A stretch of DNA of 38,793 nt from Bdellovibrionales bacterium (GCA_028819545.1 JAPPLG010000034.1:1-38793); one strand, 5' to 3'; shown: positions 16,602 through 25,319, counted from the first letter of the stretch. The notes: generated from the letters alone by a model not told the origin. Program-made: numbers and translations.

Positions 16602-17795
16602 ATGAATGAATATCAGGCACATTTTGATCAAATAGTAAAACATGCTAAGGACTGTGTCTCAGATAAAGAATTAAAATTAAAACTGAAAAAAAGCCTTTCA
16701 TCTAAAAAGCCTTTAGTTGTTAAAGCTGGTTTCGACCCCACTTATCCTGATTTACACCTGGGGCATTTAGTTTTGTTGAGAAAGCTAAAAATTTTTCAGG
16801 ATTTTGGGCATCAAGTTTGTTTTCTTATTGGTGATTTTACAGCACGTATTGGAGACCCCAGCGGTTTAAGTGAAACAAGACCTCGTTTAAGTGAAAAGCA
16901 GATTCAACAAAACACTAAAACTTATGCTGAACAGGTTTTTAAAGTATTAAATGCAAAAAAAACGAAAATACTTTTTAACTCATCCTGGTGCAACAAACTT
17001 AAAGCACAGGATTGGATACAGCTTTGCAGTCATTATACAGCGGCTCGTATGCTGGAAAGGGATGATTTTTCAAAAAGATTTAAACAAGGTCAGGCTATAT
17101 ATATTCATGAGTTTTTATATCCATTAATTCAAGGTTATGATTCTTATGCAATGACTGCAGATATAGAGCTTGGAGGTACAGATCAAATTTTCAATCTGCT
17201 TATGGGCAGGGAGATTCAAAAAGCCCATCAACAAGAATTACAGTGTGTTCTTACATTTCCTCTGTTAGAGGGGACTGACGGCAAAAAGAAAATGTCTAAA
17301 AGTTTTAACAATTTTATAGCTTTGAAGGATTCACCTCAGGAGATGTATGGAAAAGTCATGAGTCTTTCGGATGATTTAATGTTGAGGTATTATGAGTTGC
17401 TAATGGATGCATCTGATGTCGTTTCTGCTCAAAAGGAGCCTTTGAAATACAAGAAGAGGCTGGCCTATCTTTTAGTTGAGGAGTTTCATAGTTCAGAGCA
17501 GGCTCGCTTGGCTCAAGAGGAGTTTGAAAGGGTGTTCAGTAAAAATAAAATTCCTGAACAAATAAAAGAGGTATCTATATCAGCAGAAAAGGAAGCTGTA
17601 TGGATTGCTCATTTATTAAAAAATCTAGGGATGGTGCCTTCTACCGGAGAGGCTCGAAGGTTGATACAAGGTGGTGGAGTACAAATCAATTCTGAAAAAG
17701 TTTTAGATGTTGATTTAAAATTGAAGTTAAAATCTAACAGTGAGTATTTGTTGCAGGTTGGAAAACGAAAATTCCTCAAAGTTAAAGTGAATTAG
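16602..17795 (+). CDS. tyrS: Tyrosyl-tRNA synthetase
   Basis: 397 residues, a class I synthetase that charges tRNA-Tyr. The HIGH motif is HLGH (residues 52-55) and the KMSKS motif is KMSKS (230-234). The substrate pocket signature [14 protein letters not shown] is present. An S4-like RNA-binding domain ([17 protein letters not shown]) closes the C-terminus. The length and spacing fit the TyrRS subgroup with a short KMSKS insertion. It lies 2 nt after rny, so the two share a transcript. A repeat-filled gap with no clear terminator follows. Confidence 0.95.
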   Translation: MNEYQAHFDQIVKHAKDCVSDKELKLKLKKSLSSKKPLVVKAGFDPTYPDLHLGHLVLLRKLKIFQDFGHQVCFLIGDFTARIGDPSGLSETRPRLSEKQIQQNTKTYAEQVFKVLNAKKTKILFNSSWCNKLKAQDWIQLCSHYTAARMLERDDFSKRFKQGQAIYIHEFLYPLIQGYDSYAMTADIELGGTDQIFNLLMGREIQKAHQQELQCVLTFPLLEGTDGKKKMSKSFNNFIALKDSPQEMYGKVMSLSDDLMLRYYELLMDASDVVSAQKEPLKYKKRLAYLLVEEFHSSEQARLAQEEFERVFSKNKIPEQIKEVSISAEKEAVWIAHLLKNLGMVPSTGEARRLIQGGGVQINSEKVLDVDLKLKLKSNSEYLLQVGKRKFLKVKVN

Positions 17796-17799
17796 ACAC

Positions 17800-17880
17800 A
17801 CCTTCACTCAGCAGTGCCTAGTACTATTGTTCGGTTGGCATCTCACCACTTCACCTCCGCAAAGGCAGGGGTTCAGATTT
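17800..17880. repeat. Dispersed repeat family, degenerate copy
   Basis: The stretch around 17829-17876 (TTCGGTTGGCATCTCACCAC... then GCAAAGGCAGGGGTTCAG) aligns with 29196-29242 in the secD-secF gap (TTCGATTGGCATCTCAATTA... then GCGCAGGCAGGAATCCAG). It lies after tyrS and carries no coding potential. Confidence 0.65.
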
Positions 17881-17925
17881 AAGATGTTTCTCAAAATGAG
17901 ACATTTTTGCGAAATTCCTTAAATT

Positions 17926-17967
17926 AAAGTGCTGAAATGGCGAAAAGAATTGTAATATCAGTGCTTT
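17926..17967. other. Stem-loop upstream of the ankyrin gene
   Basis: AAAGTGCTGA (17926-17935) pairs with TCAGTGCTTT (17958-17967) over 10 bp including two G-U pairs, around a 22-nt loop. Just upstream, CTCA-AAA-TGAG sits in a second small hairpin. It lies about 45 nt before the ankyrin gene start and could be part of its leader. Confidence 0.4.
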
Positions 17968-18013
17968 TACAGGTCTAATAAGTGTTTAGATTTTGAAGAT
18001 TCAGGATGGAAAT

Positions 18014-19072
18014 ATGCATCGGTTAATTCTCTCTGCTCTTTTGCTCTTCTCTTTTTATATTTATGCAAAGCCTGTCGAATTTATGCAAATTCAACAAGCT
18101 ATTGAAAAAGGGGATTTGGCATCTCTAAAGAAGATTAAAAATTTTCCAGTTAAAATAACAGATAAATTAAAAAGAACACCTCTTCACATAGCTGTAGGCG
18201 CTGAGAAACCTGAGATTGTCTCATGGCTAATCTCTAAAAAAGCTCTTGTAAACGCCCGTACTGTCATAGGTAAAACCCCCTTGCATGTTGCGGCTTTAAG
18301 AAAAAATAAGGCCATTACAGAGATTCTGGTAAAAGCTGGAGGGGATATTCATAGTCTTGATAACAGACAAAACTCTTTACTGCATTATTCTTTTTACTCA
18401 CAACAACCAGGGCAAAAGCAAAAAAGTTTTGAATTATCCAAGTTTCTTGTAGAAAGAAAACTTAAAGTCAATACCCAAAATAAAACTTCAGACACAGCTC
18501 TTCATTTGGCTGTTGGAAACGGAGATTTAAGAAATGTGATGCTTCTTCTGGAAAATGGGGCCAAAGTGGAATTACTCAATATGTATAAACAAACCCCTGC
18601 CCATCAGGTGTTGGCAGAATCTACTCCTCCGAAAAATTATAAAAAACTTATTTCTGAAATGATGAAAAAAAAGTTTCCTATTAATCTGAAAGACAGCTCC
18701 GGTAAAACTATTTTGCATTATGCTTCTGAAAAAGGCCTGCTGGATGTTGTGAAACAAGTATTTGGTAGAAAACCCAATATTAATATGCAGACTCCTGAAG
18801 GTTGGACTCCTCTTCATCTGGCCAGTGTGAACTCTCACTTCCCTGTGATAGAGTTTTTGGTGAATCAAGGTGCAGACGTCAATATTAAAGATAAAGAAGG
18901 AGTGACTCCGCTTTATTTTGCAGTCGGCTCAGGCAATAAACACGCAGTGGCTCTCTTATTAAAATCCAAGGCAAGTGTGTTTTTAACTGACAAAGCCGGA
19001 AAATCTTTATTTGATGATAAAACCCGTACTAAATTGGAAGATCTATTAGCCAAGTTTCGTAAGGGCAAATAA
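18014..19072 (+). CDS. Exported ankyrin-repeat protein
   Basis: About 352 residues. A signal peptide (MHRLILSALLLFSFYIYAKP) is followed by six or so ankyrin repeats, for example RTPLHIAVGAEKPEIVSWLI, KTPLHVAALRKNKAITEILV, DTALHLAVGNGDLRNVMLLL, WTPLHLASVNSHFPVIEFLV and VTPLYFAVGSGNKHAVALLL. Ankyrin repeats bind proteins; no catalytic domain is present. The ATG at 18014 has AGGATGG upstream and gives a clean signal peptide, unlike the TTG at 17993. Exported ankyrin proteins occur both in free-living bacteria and in bacteria that interact with hosts or prey, so no role can be assigned. Confidence 0.88.
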   Translation: MHRLILSALLLFSFYIYAKPVEFMQIQQAIEKGDLASLKKIKNFPVKITDKLKRTPLHIAVGAEKPEIVSWLISKKALVNARTVIGKTPLHVAALRKNKAITEILVKAGGDIHSLDNRQNSLLHYSFYSQQPGQKQKSFELSKFLVERKLKVNTQNKTSDTALHLAVGNGDLRNVMLLLENGAKVELLNMYKQTPAHQVLAESTPPKNYKKLISEMMKKKFPINLKDSSGKTILHYASEKGLLDVVKQVFGRKPNINMQTPEGWTPLHLASVNSHFPVIEFLVNQGADVNIKDKEGVTPLYFAVGSGNKHAVALLLKSKASVFLTDKAGKSLFDDKTRTKLEDLLAKFRKGK

Positions 19073-19119
19073 GAAGACGCTCTGTTTCTTAATGATTAAA
19101 AAATAATGACATTAACGGA

Positions 19120-19141
19120 TGCTTCTTTTAAAAAAGAAGCA
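19120..19141. other. Hairpin downstream of the ankyrin gene
   Basis: TGCTTCTTTT and AAAAGAAGCA form a 10-bp stem with a 2-nt loop. It is followed by AAAATTT rather than a T-run, so it is only a possible weak terminator for the ankyrin gene. Confidence 0.4.
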
Positions 19142-19177
19142 AAATTTAGCTTCTCTTCATTGTAGGGTTTCACTCTG

Positions 19178-19270
19178 CATTTTTAGACAGGCCATTTGTG
19201 TAAACTATGCTTTTATAATGTGAAACCTATTTCACATATCGACCGTTTCAAAATGTCCTGTCTAAAAATG
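19178..19270. repeat. 93-bp inverted-repeat element upstream of gcvP
   Basis: 20-bp inverted repeats, CATTTTTAGACAGGCCATTT at 19178-19197 and its reverse complement with one mismatch at 19251-19270, enclose 53 bp. Inside are a TATAAT (19214-19219) and a small hairpin TGTGAA/TTCACA. No target-site duplication is obvious. It may be a MITE-like element or a long-stem leader that carries the gcvP promoter. Confidence 0.6.
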
Positions 19271-19328
19271 ATGTGATGAAAAGCTATGACATTCATCGAA
19301 GTGGGTTGGAAAAAATGGATTTGAATAA

Positions 19329-22187
19329 ATGAAAAAGTTTGTTGATCGTCATATAGGTCCGTCTGTAGAAGAAGTTTCTTCTATGCTGAAGTTTTTGGGT
19401 GAAAAAAACCTGGAGGATATTATTTCAAAAGGTGTGCCGCGGGAAGTTTTAAACACTCAAAGTTTGAATTTACCTGTATCTCTGACAGAATCAGAATTGA
19501 TCGCCTATACAAGAAAGCAAGCCGCTAAAAATAAGACTTTTAAAAATTATATCGGCCAAGGTTTTTATGAGTGTCTGTCTCTCAGTGTAACCAATAGAAA
19601 TATTATTAAAAACCCTGTATGGTATACAGCTTACACTCCCTATCAGGCAGAGCTGGCTCAGGGGCGTCTTGAGGCTTTACTGAACTTTCAAACAATGGTT
19701 TGTGATTTAACAGGGATGGATTTATCCAATGCCTCTCTCTTAGATGAATCCACAGCCTGTGCAGAAGCCATGTTTATGGCTTTAAATAATACTGAATCTC
19801 AATCAAAAACTTTTTTTGTTAATGATAATATCTGGGATCAAACTTTATCTGTTTTAAAAACCCGTGCAGAAGCTTTGGATATTCAAATTCAAAGAGGTTC
19901 TCTTCTTAATGATAAAATAGAAGATGTTTTTGCTGTATTTTTGCAATACCCCTTTGCAGACGGCTCTATTCCTGATTTAAAAAATATTCTACAACAGTTA
20001 AAGCAAAAGAATATTCCTATTATTGTCTCCACAGATTTGCTTGCTTGCTGTTTGATTGAACCTTTGTCAGCAGATATTGTTGTAGGCTCCACAGGGCGCC
20101 TGGGTATGCCCTTGCTTTATGGAGGGCCTCATTCAGCTTTTCTTGCCGTCAAAAAACAATATGCCAATCAGATTCCAGGTAGAATTGTCGGTGTCTCCAA
20201 AGATAGAGACCACAATCCGGCTCTACGCCTGGCTCTTCAAACAAGAGAACAGCATATTCGAAGAGAAAGAGCGACCAGCAATATTTGTACTTCGCAGGTG
20301 CTTCCTGCTGTATTGTCTTCCATGTATGCTGTTTATCACGGCCCGGAAGGTTTAAGATCTATTGCCCGGGAAATTCATAAACAAGTTTTATATCTTTATG
20401 AAAATTTAAAATTTTGCCCTTTGATCAATCATACTTTTTTTGACACTTTAAGTTTTCAACTGAACTCTGATCAGAAGAAAAAGATTAAAAAGCTTTCAGA
20501 AGCAAAGGGGATTAACCTGGGATACTCCAGAGGGAATCAAGTTAATATCTCTGTTGGAGAGGGCAGAACTTTGTCAGATATGAATGAGTTGATTGAACTC
20601 TTTAAGCAGGTTTTTGTCTCAAGTAAACAAACTGCAAAAAAAGCTGAAGGTGTTCCCAAGCATCTTGCACGTAAAAGTTTATTTATGACTCATCCTGTTT
20701 TTAACAACTATCATTCAGAGACTAAACTAATTAGATATATTCACTATTTACAGGACAAGGATTTAACTTTAGCTCATTCCATGATCCCTTTAGGCTCCTG
20801 TACAATGAAACTAAATGCCACAACAGAACTACAACCTATGACTTGGAAGGGTTTTTCAGATATTCATCCCTTTGCTCCTTTGGATCAGGTGAAAGGTTCA
20901 TTGGAAATTTTTAAAGAGCTGGAAGATTTCTTATGTGAAATTACAGGTTTTTCCAAAATTTCTCTTCAGCCGAATGCCGGCTCTCAAGGGGAATATGCAG
21001 GGCTTATTATTTTTAGAAAATACCATCAGTCTATAGGTGAAGGGGGAAGAAATGTTTGTTTGATTCCTTCTTCAGCTCATGGAACAAATCCTGCAAGCGC
21101 CCGTATGGCTGGCTTAAAAGTGGTGACTGTTCGCTGTAATGCTGAGGGCGGGATTGACTGGAATGATTTACAGCAAAAGGCTGAGGCGCATTCAAAAAAT
21201 TTATCCTGTCTTATGCTGACTTACCCTTCAACCTGTGGGGTTTTTGAAGAAAATATTTCTCGAATCAGCTCCATCATTCATAAACATGGGGGTTTGGTTT
21301 ATTTTGACGGGGCTAACATGAATGCTTTAACAGGTTTGTGTCGTCCGGCTTTATTGGGAGTGGATGCAGGGCATTTGAATTTGCATAAAACTTTTTGCAT
21401 TCCCCATGGCGGGGGAGGTCCTGGAGTGGGCCCTGTTGGTGTGGTAAAAAAATTGGAAAAGTTTTTACCTTCACATCCTTTTTTTGAAAACTCTCCTTTT
21501 ACTATTAGCTCTGCTCCCTATGGAAATGCAGGGGTGCTTTCTATCTCATGGGCTTATATCAGGATGATGGGTTTTGAGGGGTTAAAGAAAGCCAGTCAAA
21601 CGGCAATATTAAATGCCAACTACATTAAAAAAAGACTGGAGCCTTATTATCGTATTTTATTTACAGGTTTGAATCAGCAGGTGGCCCATGAGTGCATTGT
21701 GGATTTGAGGAAATTTAAATATTCTGCAGAAGTGGATGTGGTGGATGTTGCTAAACGTTTGATGGACTATGGTTTTCATTCTCCTACAATGTCCTGGCCC
21801 GTTCCGGGAACATTAATGATTGAACCTACAGAAAGTGAAGATAAAGCGGAGCTGGATCGGTTTTGTGAGGCTTTAATTTCCATTCGAAAAGAAATTGAAG
21901 AAATAGAAGGGGATAAGGTGGATAAGAAAAATAATTTGTTAAAAAATGCCCCTCATACCATTCAGGATCTTTGTAAAGATCATTGGAATTTTCCTTATAC
22001 TAAACACAGAGCCTGTTTCCCTTTGCCTTATTTGAAGCAGAAGAAGTTTTGGCCTTCTGTCGCAAGAATTCAGGAAGCTTATGGAGATATTCATTTATTT
22101 TGTTCTTGCCCTCCTGTTGAAGATTCATCATCTGATACATCTTCAACTGTGTACACTGTTGTCCCGCAGACTTCGTCTTCGTTATGA
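19329..22187 (+). CDS. gcvP: Glycine dehydrogenase (decarboxylating), glycine cleavage P-protein
   Basis: 952 residues, the length of the single-chain form. The PLP enzyme decarboxylates glycine and passes the aminomethyl group to the lipoyl H-protein. The N-terminus (RHIGPSVEEVSSML) is typical, and the PLP lysine is Lys687 in NLHKTFCIPHGGGGPG. The conserved CTMKLNAT and SSAHGTNPASA motifs are present. The last 30 residues are an unusual Ser/Thr-rich tail. gcvT and gcvH are not adjacent. The stop overlaps the mvaD start (ATGA), so the two are translationally coupled. An inverted-repeat element lies upstream; no glycine riboswitch was seen. Confidence 0.95.
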   Translation: MKKFVDRHIGPSVEEVSSMLKFLGEKNLEDIISKGVPREVLNTQSLNLPVSLTESELIAYTRKQAAKNKTFKNYIGQGFYECLSLSVTNRNIIKNPVWYTAYTPYQAELAQGRLEALLNFQTMVCDLTGMDLSNASLLDESTACAEAMFMALNNTESQSKTFFVNDNIWDQTLSVLKTRAEALDIQIQRGSLLNDKIEDVFAVFLQYPFADGSIPDLKNILQQLKQKNIPIIVSTDLLACCLIEPLSADIVVGSTGRLGMPLLYGGPHSAFLAVKKQYANQIPGRIVGVSKDRDHNPALRLALQTREQHIRRERATSNICTSQVLPAVLSSMYAVYHGPEGLRSIAREIHKQVLYLYENLKFCPLINHTFFDTLSFQLNSDQKKKIKKLSEAKGINLGYSRGNQVNISVGEGRTLSDMNELIELFKQVFVSSKQTAKKAEGVPKHLARKSLFMTHPVFNNYHSETKLIRYIHYLQDKDLTLAHSMIPLGSCTMKLNATTELQPMTWKGFSDIHPFAPLDQVKGSLEIFKELEDFLCEITGFSKISLQPNAGSQGEYAGLIIFRKYHQSIGEGGRNVCLIPSSAHGTNPASARMAGLKVVTVRCNAEGGIDWNDLQQKAEAHSKNLSCLMLTYPSTCGVFEENISRISSIIHKHGGLVYFDGANMNALTGLCRPALLGVDAGHLNLHKTFCIPHGGGGPGVGPVGVVKKLEKFLPSHPFFENSPFTISSAPYGNAGVLSISWAYIRMMGFEGLKKASQTAILNANYIKKRLEPYYRILFTGLNQQVAHECIVDLRKFKYSAEVDVVDVAKRLMDYGFHSPTMSWPVPGTLMIEPTESEDKAELDRFCEALISIRKEIEEIEGDKVDKKNNLLKNAPHTIQDLCKDHWNFPYTKHRACFPLPYLKQKKFWPSVARIQEAYGDIHLFCSCPPVEDSSSDTSSTVYTVVPQTSSSL

Positions 22188-23095
22188 TTTACAAAAGTCC
22201 ATCAAATATTGCTCTGATTAAGTACATGGGGAAAACTGAAGGTAATTTTCCAACGAACCCTTCTTTATCTTATACTTTAGAGCATCTTGTTTCCGGAGTG
22301 GAACTAGAACCTGTGGACGCTGAAGACTCTTGGGAATCTTTAAGCGGGGAGGAGTGGATGGCTCTTTCCATGAGTAAAAAAGAACAGGAAAGATTTTTAT
22401 CTTTTTTTAAAAAATTGAAACATATTTTTAATTTGGAAGGGCAATTTAAAGTTCGCTCTGGAAATAATTTTCCAAAAAGTTCCGGTGCGGCAAGTTCTGC
22501 TTCCAGTTTTTCAGCGCTTACCCAAGCTGTTTATCATTTTGCTTTGGAAAAAGGCTGTACAAAACCTTTAAGTACAGAGGAGTTGGCATTAATTTCCCGT
22601 CAAGGCTCTGGGTCTTCCTGCCGCTCTTTTTTTGCTCCCTGGTGTTTGTGGGATGAAGATAAAGTTCAGTCTGTTTTTTTTCCATATGAGAAGCTGCACC
22701 ACGATTTAATTTTATGCGGCCAAGGTGAGAAAAAAGTTTCTTCTTCGGAAGCTCATCAAAGAGTTCGAACCAGCCCTTATTTTGAAGGAAGAGCATCCAG
22801 AGCTAGGGATAGACTGAAAACATTGACAGCAGGTATGAAAGAAAAAAATTGGGTTTCTATGAAACAGGTTGTGCAAAAAGAGTTTGAGGATATGCATAAT
22901 CTGTTTGAAACAGCCCGGCCTTTTTTTTCCTACCATACAGAAAAGAGCCGAAAAGTATTAAAAATTTTGGACCAATTTTGGAAAGAAAAACAAGACGGCC
23001 CCTTGATCACAATGGATGCCGGCCCTCATATTCATCTTTTATACCGCCTGGATCAAATGCATTTAAAACAACAAATTGACCTTTCTATTTTATAA
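22184..23095 (+). CDS. mvaD: Diphosphomevalonate decarboxylase
   Basis: 303 residues, a GHMP-kinase fold enzyme that makes isopentenyl diphosphate from mevalonate diphosphate with ATP. The signature residues are present: SNIALIKYMGK with Lys13, the phosphate-binding SSGAASSASSF (99-109), GSGSSCRSFF (141-150) and catalytic Asp278 in TMDAGP. This shows that the organism probably uses the mevalonate route to isoprenoids, which is unusual in bacteria. It starts inside the gcvP stop codon (ATGA) with no ribosome site of its own. Its 3' end overlaps the convergent dsbD gene by 6 nt. Confidence 0.92.
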   Translation: MIYKSPSNIALIKYMGKTEGNFPTNPSLSYTLEHLVSGVELEPVDAEDSWESLSGEEWMALSMSKKEQERFLSFFKKLKHIFNLEGQFKVRSGNNFPKSSGAASSASSFSALTQAVYHFALEKGCTKPLSTEELALISRQGSGSSCRSFFAPWCLWDEDKVQSVFFPYEKLHHDLILCGQGEKKVSSSEAHQRVRTSPYFEGRASRARDRLKTLTAGMKEKNWVSMKQVVQKEFEDMHNLFETARPFFSYHTEKSRKVLKILDQFWKEKQDGPLITMDAGPHIHLLYRLDQMHLKQQIDLSIL

Positions 23096-25033
23096 GTCAA
23101 TGTACTTTTTGATAGTATTCATAAGAATTTGAGGTGTAAGCACTTCAGGCAGGATCACTTCAGGTTTTTCTTCCAAAGGGAAGAAAAGTGTAAAAGGAAT
23201 ACCTGCTCTTTTATGCTTTTCAAATATTTGTGACATATCTGCATTGTCCGGGCTCCAATTGATTTTCATAAGAACGATATTATTTTGATTTAAAAACTCC
23301 AAAACTTCCTTGTCTTTTAATGTCGTCCACTCGTTAACTTGACAGGAAAGGCACCAAGGGGCTGTAAAATAAAGCAGTACAGGGTTTTGTTTTCGGATCT
23401 GATTCAGTTTTTCAATAGAGAAAGTCTTTCCTGCTTGAAGTGATTTTTGTTTGAGATTTTTAAGGTAGAAAGAAGTGTGCATACGCAATACAAGGAGGGC
23501 GGATGTTAAGAGTAGGCCAATAAACACCCACTGTTTGAGATATTGATTTTTTTTCAACCATAAAGCTAAAGCCAGCAAAGTTAAGGCTATTACAAAGGAG
23601 ATCACAAGGTGTGGTTCAATAAGATAATAAAGGATAGACAGCAACCAGACGGATGCGGCGAGCATGGGGATAGACATGGCATATTTGAGTTTTTGATTCC
23701 AGGATCCTGGGTGAGGAAAATATTTTAACAGTTTTGGAAAAAAACAAAGGAGGAGGTAAGGGGAGGCCATGCCCAGCCCTAAACTGGAAAATACAAACAA
23801 AATTTCCAATAGAGATCTGGAAAAAGCATAGCCTACGGCTGTCCCCATAAAAGGCGCTGTGCATGGGGAGGCTGTTGCTGTGATCAATAGACCGGAGAGA
23901 AAACTTCCTATGATGTTGTCCTTGGTTTTAGATTTTTTTAAGAACACCGGAATGGAAAAGAGATCTAAAAAACTAAAGCTAATAAGAGTAAAGAGCAGAA
24001 TAAGAAGAGAGACAAAGAGAGGAGATTCCATTTGAAAGCCCCAGCCTACAGCTTGCCCTCCTCTTTTGAGTAATTGAATAAGAAAAGCCAGGCTTATAAA
24101 AGATAAAATAATACCTGCTCCGTAAGAAAGGGAGGAGGCAATCAGTTTGCTACGGGGGATAGAAGCTGTATGATAAAATTTTAAAAATACAACAGGCAGT
24201 ACACAGGGCATAAAGTTTAAGATAAGCCCTCCAATAAAAGCCATTGTTAGAATCAGCAGTAAAGAGTAATTGCTTTGGGGAGACAGATGGATTTCTTCAG
24301 CTTGTATTTTGTGATCTCGTTTTAAGACAATGAGTGCTTTGTTGTTGTAAAGTTTTTTGCTTTTAGGAAGACTGAGGACATAAGAAGAGGGGCCGGACTG
24401 CTCTATAACAGGAGGTTGATTGGACAAATTATTGATCGGAAAAAAATCAATCAATTGAAAAGCTTTCTGGGACTGAATAGATAAAATATCTCTTTTCTTT
24501 TGTCTTTCTATTGTGCCGGTTAGATCAAGAGATTCCGGGTATGTAAAACCTTGAAATATTTTATGTGAAGATGGGTCTTTCAGAGGTTCGCCTATAGAAA
24601 GGTTCAGCTGAACATTCTGGCTCATGGGCACACAGGAGGTTTTACAGATCAGCCATGTTATTTTGGATGAAATTGAGAATGTATCTTGAACGTCTTTTGG
24701 GACATAGAGTTTTCTTTTAACCAAAAGCTTGTTCTTATAAATGAAATTGGTCCATTGTTGAGTTGCCATTCTTTGAGGAATGGGCCAGATCAAAGAGGAC
24801 ATTGAAATTGAAGAAGGGTGGTTCCACTGGAGGCTTTGCCCGATATCTCCCGGGTTTTGCCAATAGGTGTGCCAACCTTTTTGGAGTGTAATATAAACCC
24901 CTATATCTATAAAACTGTCTGCTTGAACCCGTTGTAAAGGGCTGATGAGTTGTGCTTGTGAGGCTTGTTGTTCTTCTCCAGCTTGTACTTGAAAGGCATG
25001 AAATGCGAAAAATAGGATAAGAATTTTATTCAT
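23090..25033 (-). CDS. dsbD: Thiol:disulfide interchange protein, DsbD/ScsB type
   Basis: About 647 residues. After a signal peptide, the periplasmic N-domain has the GWHTYWQNPGD signature and a CKTSC pair. Then come about eight membrane segments with the redox cysteines in NFMPCVLPVV and TASPCTAPFMG. A C-terminal thioredoxin domain has WCLSC (Cys561 and Cys564). The protein carries electrons from cytoplasmic thioredoxin to periplasmic thiols. The start at 25033 gives the signal peptide; an in-frame ATG at 25081 would begin inside the tRNA-fMet module core. The start is 5 nt from the tRNA-fMet 3'-end copy, with no good ribosome site, so dsbD may be transcribed from the tRNA promoter. Confidence 0.92.
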   Translation of the reverse strand: MNKILILFFAFHAFQVQAGEEQQASQAQLISPLQRVQADSFIDIGVYITLQKGWHTYWQNPGDIGQSLQWNHPSSISMSSLIWPIPQRMATQQWTNFIYKNKLLVKRKLYVPKDVQDTFSISSKITWLICKTSCVPMSQNVQLNLSIGEPLKDPSSHKIFQGFTYPESLDLTGTIERQKKRDILSIQSQKAFQLIDFFPINNLSNQPPVIEQSGPSSYVLSLPKSKKLYNNKALIVLKRDHKIQAEEIHLSPQSNYSLLLILTMAFIGGLILNFMPCVLPVVFLKFYHTASIPRSKLIASSLSYGAGIILSFISLAFLIQLLKRGGQAVGWGFQMESPLFVSLLILLFTLISFSFLDLFSIPVFLKKSKTKDNIIGSFLSGLLITATASPCTAPFMGTAVGYAFSRSLLEILFVFSSLGLGMASPYLLLCFFPKLLKYFPHPGSWNQKLKYAMSIPMLAASVWLLSILYYLIEPHLVISFVIALTLLALALWLKKNQYLKQWVFIGLLLTSALLVLRMHTSFYLKNLKQKSLQAGKTFSIEKLNQIRKQNPVLLYFTAPWCLSCQVNEWTTLKDKEVLEFLNQNNIVLMKINWSPDNADMSQIFEKHKRAGIPFTLFFPLEEKPEVILPEVLTPQILMNTIKKYIDL

Positions 25034-25037
25034 GATA

Positions 25038-25061
25038 TTACCATTGCGAGGGCAGGATTTG
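25038..25061 (-). repeat. Direct repeat copy 2 (displaced tRNA-fMet 3' end)
   Basis: An exact 24-bp copy of 25240-25263, running on the minus strand from C56 of tRNA-fMet to 6 nt beyond the discriminator base. It ends 4 nt before the dsbD start codon. Exactly 178 bp separate the copies, as at tRNA-Ala. Confidence 0.9.
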
Positions 25062-25239
25062 CCTACTGCGGTCACTCGCATTACGCTCTTTCCCTGCGTA
25101 GACTCCCCTCAGGCATTCAGAAAAGCATCCAAGCTTTTCTGCCTTGTGTTCAATGCTTTCACATTCAACACAAGTCATGTCTTCACTTCAAATCCTGCAG
25201 ATGACAAAATAACAATCCCTCTTGCGAGGAATTTTTATT
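25062..25239 (-). ncRNA. Structured tRNA-fMet-linked RNA-like module
   Basis: In minus-strand order after the tRNA: a 6-bp hairpin with GCAA loop (25216-25231) that includes CCTCGCAA, a copy of the tRNA acceptor end; a 12-nt antisense copy of the tRNA T-loop/T-stem (25187-25198); a hairpin of 8+4 bp (25143-25174); a 9-bp hairpin with loop TTGGAT (25118-25141); and the core CTACGCA (25095-25101), GAGCGTAATGCGA (25076-25088) and GCAGTAGGC. The antisense segment pairs over 10 bp with repeat copy 2. The order, spacing and core match the tRNA-Ala module while stems differ and still pair. The stem equivalent to AGTTGT/ACAACT is poor here. Transcription and function are inferred. Confidence 0.65.
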
Positions 25240-25263
25240 TTACCATTGCGAGGGCAGGATTTG
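25240..25263 (-). repeat. Direct repeat copy 1 (tRNA-fMet 3' end)
   Basis: The in-place copy of the repeat. It covers tRNA-fMet from C56 to the discriminator base plus 6 nt of 3' flank (TGGTAA in tRNA sense). Confidence 0.9.
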
Positions 25264-25319
25264 AACCTGCGACCTCCGGGTTATGAGCCCGGTGAGCTAC
25301 CAGACTGCTCCACCTCGCG
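25246..25319 (-). tRNA. Initiator tRNA-fMet (CAT)
   Basis: A 74-nt cloverleaf on the minus strand starting CGCGAGGTGGAGCAGTCTGG. The first base pair is a C1-A72 mismatch and the anticodon stem ends in three G-C pairs (GGG-CTCATAA-CCC), the two hallmarks of the bacterial initiator. The T-arm is GCAGG-TTCAAAT-CCTGC. CCA is not encoded. Confidence 0.97.

Noticed and set aside
19073-19328. Glycine riboswitch upstream of gcvP
   Set aside because: No GGAGAGA or ACCGAAGGGG-type aptamer segments were seen. The region instead holds a simple inverted-repeat element.
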